64,000 bases of DNA from JANSWY01 sp965228955. GTDB lineage: Bacteria; Bacteroidota; Bacteroidia; Cytophagales; Cyclobacteriaceae. Under the pieces are notes generated by a model, which was not told the DNA's origin, made no database searches, and was given only the letters and a program-made list of their open reading frames with translations. Within the stretch, counting starts at the first letter, position 1; every line of letters starts with the position of its first letter. Below are positions 45,853 through 53,320 of the stretch, in pieces. The translations under genes and the position numbers were made by a program. The DNA lies in the NCBI GenBank assembly GCA_965228955.1, contig OZ245848.1:6262001-6326000 (forward strand). The letters run 5' to 3'.

Positions 45853-46125
45853 ATGGAAAAAAATATAAAAATTCTTGGTGTTGTTTTCTATGTAACAACT
45901 TCTCTTTTCTTGATAGGGTTTGTCTTGATGAGATTGTTTCCAGTGTTCTTAAATACCTTCTTGTCACTATTGTCTATTCTATTGCCGAGCTTAGGTTTTT
46001 TGAGTTTAATTGTTTTGACCCTTCTGGTCTTTATGAAAAATCGCAAAATTGGGAGTTTGATAAGTTATTGGGGTTTTGCAATTATTACAGGTTTGGCTAT
46101 CTACTTATTGAAATATTACGGATAG
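45853..46125 (+). CDS. Small hydrophobic membrane protein, unknown function
   Basis: 90 residues from the ATG at 45853, chosen because GGAGG lies 8 bp upstream; the longer frame from 45793 lacks such a site. Three hydrophobic stretches (about 7-28, 32-54 and 65-85) suggest three membrane helices with a basic loop MKNRKIG between the last two. I recognise no family. It stands alone between the VWA gene and the minisatellite. Confidence 0.6.
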   Translation: MEKNIKILGVVFYVTTSLFLIGFVLMRLFPVFLNTFLSLLSILLPSLGFLSLIVLTLLVFMKNRKIGSLISYWGFAIITGLAIYLLKYYG

Positions 46126-46195
46126 AACTTGCAGCGGTCGCTCAACCTCCGCACAAACACTCCTAACCACTGCAGAATCATATATCACCGGTCAT

Positions 46196-46357
46196 CTGTG
46201 TTTCTGCAATGGTTATTTGCCTTTCTGCAATGGTTATCTATGATTCTGCAGCGGTTATTTGTCTTTCTGCTATGGTTATCTGTGTTTCTGCAGTGGTTAT
46301 TTGTCTTTCTGCAGTGGTTATCTGTGTTTCTGTAGCAGTCATCTGTGTTTCTGCAGG
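46196..46357. repeat. 21-bp tandem repeat (minisatellite), about 7.7 units
   Basis: Units of exactly 21 bp, such as CTGTGTTTCTGCAGTGGTTAT, run head to tail from 46196. They alternate between CTGTG- and TTGTC/TTGCC-type starts, giving a 42-bp higher-order period. A related word in the opposite orientation, TAACCACTGCAGAATCATA (46165-46183), pairs with 18 of 19 positions of unit 3. The array lies between a small membrane-protein gene and the 3' end of a LytTR regulator gene. Because 21 is a multiple of three, chance frames stay open through it. Confidence 0.85.
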
Positions 46358-46379
46358 AAGATTTAAAATAAGGGCAGCC

Positions 46380-47096
46380 CTAAAAACTCATAATTTCCTT
46401 AAACAGAATACTTTGTCTTCTACTCACATCTACAGTCTGTCCTCCTTTCAAATAGACTCTAATCGTTCCGCTAAACCAGGGCTCTATTTTCTCAATCCAT
46501 TTCAGGTTAATGATCTCCTGGCGATTGGCCCTGAAAAAATACTTCTCATCTAGTCTGGACTCCATGTAACTCAGTGACCTGGGGATGAGGGGAGTCTGAT
46601 CTTCAAAGTGAATTCTGGTATAGTTACCATATACTTCAAAGTGCCTTATTTCTGATAGATCAATGAACCAGCAATTCTCTCCATCTTTCACAAATACCTG
46701 ATCACTGAGGCTTAATTTGTTTTCTGAACTTTTGACTTCCTCATTTCTCAATGATTGCTGTACTTTTTCTACGGCCCGCACCAATCTCTCCATTTTGACA
46801 GGTTTTTGCAGGTAGTCTAATGCATTATGTTCAAAAGCCTGAATCGCGTATTCATCGTATGCTGTAGTAAAGATCACTCTGGGTATATATTCCAGGTCTT
46901 CCAGCAAGTCAAATCCTGTTTTGCCTGGCATGTGGATATCCAGAAATATCAAGTCCGGGACCAGCTTTTCGATTTTCTCTTTTGCCACCTCAGCGTTTTC
47001 AGCTTCACCAATGATCTCCACTGTTTCAACTGATTTTAACAAATGCTTCAGCTCTGTTCTGGCCAATTTGGAATCTTCTACGATGATTGCTTTCAT
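46380..47096 (-). CDS. LytTR-family response regulator
   Basis: 238 residues. The receiver domain (about 1-120) shows the acidic pocket ED at 6-7, phosphoacceptor Asp in LIFLDIHMPGKTG (about D54), and the conserved Thr and Lys (FTTAYDEYA, LQKPVKM). The LytTR DNA-binding domain covers about 138-236 (FEVYGNYTRIHFED, RANRQEIINLKWI). Such proteins bind paired direct repeats about two helical turns apart. Its start overlaps the kinase stop by 4 nt (ATGA). Candidate sites lie at 49093-49122, at the head of the same operon. Confidence 0.93.
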   Translation of the reverse strand: MKAIIVEDSKLARTELKHLLKSVETVEIIGEAENAEVAKEKIEKLVPDLIFLDIHMPGKTGFDLLEDLEYIPRVIFTTAYDEYAIQAFEHNALDYLQKPVKMERLVRAVEKVQQSLRNEEVKSSENKLSLSDQVFVKDGENCWFIDLSEIRHFEVYGNYTRIHFEDQTPLIPRSLSYMESRLDEKYFFRANRQEIINLKWIEKIEPWFSGTIRVYLKGGQTVDVSRRQSILFKEIMSF

Positions 47097-48142
47097 GATA
47101 CTAATGGTACTTTAAACATTGCTGTAACAGTTTCATTTGTGTTTTGGATAAGCTCAAAATCAGAGACCTTTCCAAATACTAATTCTATTCTTTCAGATAA
47201 ATTTTTCAATCCAATTCCAGATTTGGATTGTGCAGAATTGATTTTACCTGAATTGGTTACCGAGATTGTTAAACTCTCCTGATCGGAACTGGTTTGGATC
47301 TTAATGAATCCACCTTGAGGCAGATTGGAAAGTCCATGCTTGATAGCGTTTTCTACCAATAGCTGAATGGACATTGGAGGGATTTTTACATGTAATGAAT
47401 TCTCATCCAAATCGATAGAATATGTTAATCGCTCATCAAATTGAATCGATTCCAGTTTGAGATAATCCTTCACAACTTCTATCTCCTGCTGAACTGTCAC
47501 AGTTTCCTGGGAATTGAATTGAATGAAATATCTGAGTAGTTCAGAAATATGTGTAATCATATCCCTTGCTTTCTCTGGCTCAATCAGTATCAGCGATCTG
47601 ATATTATTCAATGCGTTAAATAGAAAGTGAGGGTTGATCTGGCTCTTTAAAATAGTCACCTCAGCATCTTTGAGATTTGCTCTCAATTCCAGGTTTTCAA
47701 TTTCTTTTTTACGATTGTTTTCAAAATAATGGAAGCTGAAATACAAGATGCTCCACAGGATAAAGATGATGTTGACATTAAAAACATAAACAAAGAATTC
47801 ATTCAACTTAATAGGGCGATAGCTTTCCCAATCTATAACAAACAACATTGCTCCGTGAATAATGAATTGAGCCAAAAAAGAAGCTGCAATGGTTACTAGT
47901 AAAAGTCTCAGAATTACCCATTTGATCGATTTAGTCGTCCATTGATATTTTTTGTAAAAAACCTTTAATCCGTGACTTACAAATAATAGAGTGACACCTA
48001 TTATGAATTGTAATTGAATGACTAATGGGCTTGTCTCTTTCTGATCAAATGAAAGGGTTAGAAAAAGCAGGAAAAGGGTGTAAAATCCCCACCCTAGTAC
48101 CTGACAAACCCAGTAGATAAAAATTCTTTGTTTTTGATTCAT
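47093..48142 (-). CDS. LytS-like sensor histidine kinase
   Basis: 349 residues. Four membrane helices occupy about 10-140, with almost no extracytoplasmic domain. The His_kinase region at about 165-245 contains NPHFLFNALNNIRSLI, with the phosphorylated His, and the ATP-binding domain follows with VENAIKHGLSNLP and SGIGLKNLSERI. It pairs with the overlapping LytTR regulator. The signal is unknown; with such short loops it may sense membrane state or an associated protein such as the hydrolase encoded 26 bp upstream. Confidence 0.92.
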   Translation of the reverse strand: MNQKQRIFIYWVCQVLGWGFYTLFLLFLTLSFDQKETSPLVIQLQFIIGVTLLFVSHGLKVFYKKYQWTTKSIKWVILRLLLVTIAASFLAQFIIHGAMLFVIDWESYRPIKLNEFFVYVFNVNIIFILWSILYFSFHYFENNRKKEIENLELRANLKDAEVTILKSQINPHFLFNALNNIRSLILIEPEKARDMITHISELLRYFIQFNSQETVTVQQEIEVVKDYLKLESIQFDERLTYSIDLDENSLHVKIPPMSIQLLVENAIKHGLSNLPQGGFIKIQTSSDQESLTISVTNSGKINSAQSKSGIGLKNLSERIELVFGKVSDFELIQNTNETVTAMFKVPLVS

Positions 48143-48168
48143 CTAATGTCTGTTCGATGTTGTTGCAA

Positions 48169-49029
48169 TTAAAGGAATTTATCCATTTCTGAGAAGAAAA
48201 ACTCAGGGTCATCATACATGATGAAGTGTTTGCCAATATCGGTTAGTTCCACTTTATGGTTTGGAGCTTTGGCGTATTGAGCCTTGTAACCTGCCATAGT
48301 AGATTCTCTGGTTACACCGTAGTTTTTATATGCTACCCAAGCACCAAGCACTAATATTGGAGCCTCGATTTTGTCTAGATCTTCTCTTAAATCTGTCTGG
48401 TAAAGTTCATACATTGCTTGTGCAACTGTGTTTTTATCACTGTTCATTCCCCATTCCAACACTCTTTCGATATCTTCCTGATCATTCATCATAGAAGCTA
48501 ACATTACTCGTTGGTTAGCAGCAGCCTGATCTTTTGGAGCATTAAGCACTTGATTTTTCATGGTTTCTGCCATTGGCTTAGCTGATTCAACAGTCGCTCC
48601 AGGCATCATAATCGCCGGTAAGAAAGGAAGAGAATCTACAATTACAATTTTTGATACCAACCCAGGATTGTCCTTCGCAATACTCAATGACAAGAAACCA
48701 CCTAAACTGTGTCCTACTAAAATTGGGTTCTTGATTTTTTCCTCTTTGATATAATCCAGAATCTGAGTTTTTACAGTTTCAAGAAAAGAGTCTCCGTAAG
48801 ATGTCGCAGGATTACCAGCGAAACCTGGTAGCGTTAATATGTGGCATTCGTAAGACGATTTGTATTTCTCTACTGTTTCTTCCCACACGTCACCATGGCA
48901 GGTAAGCCCTGGGATTAGAATCATAGCTTTTCCTTTACCCTCTACTTTCACATCTATTTTACCCTCTTGTGCAAATGCTCCAAGTGATCCAAAAAGTATT
49001 ATTAAGAATATTAGATTTAATTTTTTCAT
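48169..49029 (-). CDS. Exported alpha/beta hydrolase
   Basis: 286 residues. A signal peptide (about 1-20, ending GAFA) precedes an alpha/beta-hydrolase fold with an oxyanion segment LIPGLTCHGDVW, the nucleophile S108 in VGHSLGG and a probable catalytic His268 (DIGKHFIMYD). The acidic member of the triad is not obvious. Substrate unknown; lipid esters or lactones are possible. It is first in an operon with the LytS-like kinase (26 bp) and LytTR regulator, and its upstream region carries paired LytTR-like repeats, so the hydrolase is probably a regulatory target. Confidence 0.88.
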   Translation of the reverse strand: MKKLNLIFLIILFGSLGAFAQEGKIDVKVEGKGKAMILIPGLTCHGDVWEETVEKYKSSYECHILTLPGFAGNPATSYGDSFLETVKTQILDYIKEEKIKNPILVGHSLGGFLSLSIAKDNPGLVSKIVIVDSLPFLPAIMMPGATVESAKPMAETMKNQVLNAPKDQAAANQRVMLASMMNDQEDIERVLEWGMNSDKNTVAQAMYELYQTDLREDLDKIEAPILVLGAWVAYKNYGVTRESTMAGYKAQYAKAPNHKVELTDIGKHFIMYDDPEFFFSEMDKFL

Positions 49030-49052
49030 GAGCTTTTCGTTTTTGTTTGATA

Positions 49053-49060
49053 CAAACCTA
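49053..49060 (-). promoter_or_regulatory. -7 box of the hydrolase-kinase-regulator operon
   Basis: TAGGTTTG on the minus strand matches TAnnTTTG, 23 bp before the start codon. The -33 position shows no TTTG, which would fit an activator-dependent promoter. Confidence 0.55.
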
Positions 49061-49092
49061 GGCTCATGAATTCACCATATTATAACACCTAG

Positions 49093-49122
49093 TGGCGAAC
49101 GGTTTCGCGTAATGGCGAACGG
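49093..49122 (-). promoter_or_regulatory. Paired direct repeats, candidate LytTR binding site
   Basis: CCGTTCGCCA (minus strand) occurs twice, perfectly, at 49093-49102 and 49113-49122: a 20-bp period, two helical turns. The nearer copy ends 33 bp upstream of the -7 box. LytTR domains are known to bind direct repeats of roughly this length and spacing, often with a CGTT core. Confidence 0.65.
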
Positions 49123-49152
49123 ATTTTAAGGATTGGGAAAACTGTGTGAAAA

Positions 49153-49578
49153 TCAGAAAATGCCCAATAAAACGGCAATAAGGCTGATAAACAGACAAAG
49201 TGGTGAATAAAATTTGGAATCCATTTTCCCAAAATCAGTGCTCTTGATAGACTTGAAGAATCCCACGTATTTGAAATCTCCAATTGATCTGATAAAGAAT
49301 ATCGCAGCTACCACCCATATTCCAAACCTCTCTATCCATGGCAATTTTTGAAAAGTGACAATTGGTGTTTGTGTTAGCATGATACAAGCAAAAACCAACA
49401 GACCAAGACCAACAATTGCAGAGGCAGATTTACCTGGGACAAACAACTTTTCTCCACTCTCTTTTGAAGGAAGAGAATTGTCAAAACCCCATTTACCACC
49501 TAATGCCCAGTTTAAATGAAGAAAAGCGAGTAGTAATAGAATTATAGCGTTTATGTATGCCAGGATTAATAAGATCAT
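49153..49578 (-). CDS. DUF3995 family membrane protein
   Basis: 141 residues with four hydrophobic helices (about 3-25, 52-70, 80-98 and 122-140) and the family-typical LLLAFLHLNWALGGKWGF near the first. DUF3995 proteins are small membrane proteins of unknown function. It is the last gene of an operon after the RBBP9-like hydrolase (8 bp) and the secreted propeller-like protein. Confidence 0.85.
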   Translation of the reverse strand: MILLILAYINAIILLLLAFLHLNWALGGKWGFDNSLPSKESGEKLFVPGKSASAIVGLGLLVFACIMLTQTPIVTFQKLPWIERFGIWVVAAIFFIRSIGDFKYVGFFKSIKSTDFGKMDSKFYSPLCLFISLIAVLLGIF

Positions 49579-49586
49579 GTTGGAAT

Positions 49587-50111
49587 TTACATGAGAGACT
49601 CTAAAATTGAAAACCCTTCTTGCCAGCTTTTTAGCTGAGATTTATCATCTATGTGTCCCAGATTATCGAAGAGCACAAACTTACTATCCCAGCTTTCAGC
49701 AAAAAATGTCGCTCGCTCAACGGAAACAACATGATCGTTACTACTGGCAATCACAATCGTGGGAGTATCGATTGTTTCTAATGGCATTGGAGCAAAGCCT
49801 CTAATGTACTCTGGATAATTTGGATGATCTACATCACTTGGAGCCACTAGTAAAGCACCTTTAACCTTTCTCTTGTATTCATTTAACCAATGAATTATTG
49901 TGGCACAACCAACACTATGACCGACCACAATAAGATCATCATCTAAAAGATTTAATGTTTGCTCTTGTAGAGCTCTAACCCATGATTCCTTTTCGGGAGA
50001 CTCCCAATTTGATTGCTGAACACGAATGAACTTGCCAGGATGTTTACGTTCCCAGTGTGTTTGCCAGTGGTCTTCATTAGAATTTCTCAGGCCTGGGACG
50101 TTAACGATCAT
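49587..50111 (-). CDS. RBBP9/YdeN-family serine hydrolase
   Basis: 174 residues, the normal size of the family. It begins VNVPGLRNSNEDHWQTHWE, has the nucleophile S66 in VGHSVGC, the Asp in SSNDHVVS and the His in NLGHIDD, so the catalytic triad is complete. There is no signal peptide, so it acts in the cytoplasm. Substrates of bacterial members are unknown. It lies 4 bp after the secreted protein gene. Confidence 0.92.
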   Translation of the reverse strand: MIVNVPGLRNSNEDHWQTHWERKHPGKFIRVQQSNWESPEKESWVRALQEQTLNLLDDDLIVVGHSVGCATIIHWLNEYKRKVKGALLVAPSDVDHPNYPEYIRGFAPMPLETIDTPTIVIASSNDHVVSVERATFFAESWDSKFVLFDNLGHIDDKSQLKSWQEGFSILESLM

Positions 50112-50115
50112 GAGC

Positions 50116-50982
50116 CTAATTGGTAAAGAAATAGATGAATTGTCTCGAATCTTCGTACCTCTTTTCGCTTACAGTGAAAAAACCAGTGCAATCCAAACTC
50201 CATACAATACTTTCACCTTGAGGTTCCGGTTTATAAGGGATTTTAATGAATTGGCCATTGATCAATATGGAGGATACGCTTTCACCTTCCGACTGATACA
50301 GATAGATGTTATTATAATCTTTAATTATAATATCCCCCATCACATTCACATCACCAGCAGTGAAACCAGTAATTTTCATAATTCCGGTTTTTTCAATGAC
50401 AAAGTCTTTACCTGGCTGAAATTTGAATTGATAAACTAATGCCTGTGGGTCTCTTTTTGAAAGGATAACTATGTCTTGGTTCTTTGGGTCTACCATCAGG
50501 GTTTCTGCATCCCTGGCTCCCTCTGCGTAAGTGAAAGACATTGATTCAAAAATGTCGACTTCCAAAGTTTGAGATGTTCCATCCCAGGTAGGTTCTTCAA
50601 ACATATACAATGTTAGTTCTTTTCTCACTGCTTTGTTGTCACCAATATCTCCAACACAGAGATAGTTTTTGCCATCTTTTTGAAAAGAGGTGATATCCTC
50701 CCAATCTACATTTGTGGCACCCTTCAATGTGACAGTTAGTTTAAGGTCTCCCGATTGAGAGATTAGAAAAAGTCGCGGTTTGTCACCACTATCATTATGT
50801 GCCCACAGTAAGCCGTCATTGGATCTTGATATTGCAAGTCCAGATGCTTCAACCATCGAGGGGTCTACTAGTTCTCCTTTTTGAATCTGCTTTGTGAAAA
50901 GAGAATCTGATGAGAAATTAAATGCGTAAATAGATTGAAAACAACAAAGAAATGATGCCGCAATCAAAAGTGTTTTTTTCAT
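50116..50982 (-). CDS. Secreted propeller-like protein of unknown function
   Basis: 288 residues. A signal peptide ends near SIYAF (residue 20). The body has beta-rich repeats with VEASGLAISRSNDGLLWAHN, WEDITSFQKDGKNYLCVGD, DAETLMVDPKNQDIVILSK, which reads as a beta-propeller, similar in style to SdiA-regulated or esterase-like propellers. No catalytic residues can be assigned. It is the first gene of a three-gene operon with an RBBP9-like hydrolase and a DUF3995 protein, driven by a consensus promoter. Confidence 0.75.
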   Translation of the reverse strand: MKKTLLIAASFLCCFQSIYAFNFSSDSLFTKQIQKGELVDPSMVEASGLAISRSNDGLLWAHNDSGDKPRLFLISQSGDLKLTVTLKGATNVDWEDITSFQKDGKNYLCVGDIGDNKAVRKELTLYMFEEPTWDGTSQTLEVDIFESMSFTYAEGARDAETLMVDPKNQDIVILSKRDPQALVYQFKFQPGKDFVIEKTGIMKITGFTAGDVNVMGDIIIKDYNNIYLYQSEGESVSSILINGQFIKIPYKPEPQGESIVWSLDCTGFFTVSEKRYEDSRQFIYFFTN

Positions 50983-51042
50983 GAAAATTATTCTTTACCA
51001 GGTGAATTTGGTAGCTAGCTTTCAGATTGCGTTCCAGGCAAG

Positions 51043-51073
51043 CAAATTTAATGGTTTTAAAAGATAGCCCAAA
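51043..51073 (-). promoter_or_regulatory. Full-consensus Bacteroidota promoter
   Basis: On the minus strand TTTG (51070-51073), 19 bp, then TAAATTTG (51043-51050): an exact match to TTTG-N19-TAnnTTTG. The start codon at 50982 lies 60 bp downstream. Confidence 0.75.
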
Positions 51074-51226
51074 TCACAAGACGAAATGATTTCTGTATTA
51101 TTTTAAATTTTCAATGAAACGGGTTTTTTATTCACTTTAATTGCGATATTTACTCGAATGGCGGTAGTCCATCCTAAACAACATTTCCCAATAACCAATA
51201 GTAGGATAATATAAAATCAGGTATAT

Positions 51227-53239
51227 ATGGAGAAAAGTAGCACCCCATTACTAGTGAAGAATGACCCATGGTTGTCACCATACGAGGAGGAAATTGCAAA
51301 CAGAATTGATAGATATAAGGGTCGTTTAAAGGGCATTGAAAAGGACTATGGAAGCCTTGAAGAGTTTGCCAGCGCTTACAACGAAATGGGGCTCAACTAC
51401 GATTCAAAGAAAAAAGGCTGGTGGTACCGCGAATGGGCACCAGGAGCAGAATCTTTGAGTGTTACCGGAGATTTCAACAACTGGAGCCGAACTGATCACC
51501 AAATGACCAAAAACGAATTTGGTATCTGGGAAATCTTCATTCCTGAAAAAGAACTAAAAGCCGATTCTAAGTTTAAAGTACATATAAAAGCCGCCAATGG
51601 TGATCTTGACAGAATACCGGCATACAGCAAATACGTTATTCAGGATCCAAAATCATATGACTTTGCTGCGGTAGCTTATAAGCCAAAAGCTTTTAAATGG
51701 ACAGATAAGAAGTTCTCTCCAGCATCCGCTAATAAAAACCCATATATCTATGAGTGTCATGTGGGAATGTCGCAGGAGAAGGAAGGTGTTGGTACTTACA
51801 GAGAATTTGCTGACAACACGCTTCCAAGAATAGCTAAACTAGGCTACAATGCAATTCAGGTAATGGCCATTCAGGAGCATCCATATTATGGGTCATTTGG
51901 ATATCATGTTAGTAGCTTCTTTGCAGCTTCAAGCAGATTTGGGACTCCAGATGATTTGAAATACATGGTCAATAAAGCTCATGAACTGGGATTAGCTGTG
52001 ATTATGGATATTGTGCATTCTCATGCAGTGAAGAATATTGCAGAGGGGCTAAATGAATTTGATGGTACAGATGATCTTTACTTCCATCCTGGGGGAAAAG
52101 GAACTCATAGCGCCTGGGACTCGAAGCTTTTTAACTATGGAAAAACTGAAGTTCTAAGGTACCTGGTATCCAATGTGAAATACTGGATAGAGGAGTTTCA
52201 TATAGATGGCTACAGATATGATGGAGTTACATCTATGTTATACTTCCACCATGGTGATCATGTTAGCTTTGACCATTACGATAAATATTTCAATGATGTT
52301 GACTGGGATGTGCTGACTTACTTCCAATTAGCTAATACCCTAATAAAGCAAATCAAACCAGACGCAATAGTCATTGCAGAAGATATGAGTGGAATGCCGG
52401 GATTATGCAGACCCGTAACTGAAGGTGGACTAGGGTTTGACTTCAGACTTGCCATGGGTATTCCGGATTACTGGATTAAACTCCTGAAGCACAAATCAGA
52501 TGAAGAGTGGAACATCCATGAATTATGGGGTACTCTGACCAATAGAAGATATGGTGAAAGAACCATCGCATATGCTGAATCGCATGATCAGGCATTAGTG
52601 GGTGATAAGACATTGGCCTTCTGGTTGATGGATAAGGAAATGTACACTCACATGCATAAGGATTATGAGAGTAGCATCATTGATCGTGGAATCGCACTTC
52701 ATAAAATGTTGAGAGCATTTACGCTTAGCTTAGGAGGGGAAGGATATCTTACTTTTATTGGTAATGAGTTTGGTCATCCTGAGTGGGTGGATTTCCCTAG
52801 AGAAGGTAATAATTGGAGCTACAAATATGCTCGTAGACAATGGTCACTGGCTGATAATACCGATTTAAGATATCAGTACCTGAATGCATTTGATGGAGCT
52901 ATGATCCATATGGCTAAGTTTTATGAAGTGGTATCAGCTCTTCCGGCTCAGCAGCTAAATATGGATAATGAAAATCAGGTGTTAGTATTCGAAAGGAATA
53001 ACCTCATTTTTGTGTTCAATTTTCATACTCAAAATTCCATTCCAGATTACAGGTTCAGAGTTCCTAATCCTGGGAAATACAAAGTTGTGCTGAATAGCGA
53101 TAGAAGTCAGTTTGGCGGATTTGATAGGGTGGATGATGAAATGAGCTATCCAACGGTTACTCTTTTTGGCGAACATTTTCTTAGCCTTTATGTGCCAAGC
53201 AGAACATGTATTGTGTTGGCTCAGAAAAGTAAGAAATAG
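51227..53239 (+). CDS. glgB: 1,4-alpha-glucan branching enzyme
   Basis: 670 residues. An N-terminal CBM48 domain (about 60-150; EWAPGAESLSVTGDFNNW) precedes the GH13 catalytic domain with the nucleophile D332 in DGYRYDGV, acid/base E385 in VIAEDMSG and D454 in AESHDQ; a C-terminal beta domain ends the protein. The sequence resembles the eukaryote-like GH13_8 branching enzymes rather than the E. coli type. It makes alpha-1,6 branches in glycogen in the cytoplasm. No glgA, glgC or glgP lies nearby. The ATG at 51227 has no strong ribosome-binding site. Confidence 0.93.
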   Translation: MEKSSTPLLVKNDPWLSPYEEEIANRIDRYKGRLKGIEKDYGSLEEFASAYNEMGLNYDSKKKGWWYREWAPGAESLSVTGDFNNWSRTDHQMTKNEFGIWEIFIPEKELKADSKFKVHIKAANGDLDRIPAYSKYVIQDPKSYDFAAVAYKPKAFKWTDKKFSPASANKNPYIYECHVGMSQEKEGVGTYREFADNTLPRIAKLGYNAIQVMAIQEHPYYGSFGYHVSSFFAASSRFGTPDDLKYMVNKAHELGLAVIMDIVHSHAVKNIAEGLNEFDGTDDLYFHPGGKGTHSAWDSKLFNYGKTEVLRYLVSNVKYWIEEFHIDGYRYDGVTSMLYFHHGDHVSFDHYDKYFNDVDWDVLTYFQLANTLIKQIKPDAIVIAEDMSGMPGLCRPVTEGGLGFDFRLAMGIPDYWIKLLKHKSDEEWNIHELWGTLTNRRYGERTIAYAESHDQALVGDKTLAFWLMDKEMYTHMHKDYESSIIDRGIALHKMLRAFTLSLGGEGYLTFIGNEFGHPEWVDFPREGNNWSYKYARRQWSLADNTDLRYQYLNAFDGAMIHMAKFYEVVSALPAQQLNMDNENQVLVFERNNLIFVFNFHTQNSIPDYRFRVPNPGKYKVVLNSDRSQFGGFDRVDDEMSYPTVTLFGEHFLSLYVPSRTCIVLAQKSKK

Positions 53240-53272
53240 CACTTTTCTCAAGTTTTTCTCGGTCCTTGCTAC

Positions 53273-53280
53273 TAATTTTG
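53273..53280 (+). promoter_or_regulatory. Putative -7 box for the FAD/Fe-S oxidoreductase
   Basis: TAATTTTG matches TAnnTTTG, 40 bp before the start codon. No clear -33 is present. Confidence 0.45.
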
Positions 53281-53320
53281 GACTCTCAACAGGGACCCTT
53301 TTACCTTATTATTTGAACTG

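Noticed and set aside
46196..46357. CRISPR-like array
   Set aside because: Units are contiguous 21-bp tandem repeats without spacers, and no cas genes are present.
46129..46553. Two overlapping plus-strand frames through the 21-bp repeats, encoding Leu/Trp- or Val/Ser-rich repeats
   Set aside because: They stay open only because the repeat length is a multiple of three. Both frames are open, neither has a convincing start signal, and one runs into the LytTR gene on the opposite strand.
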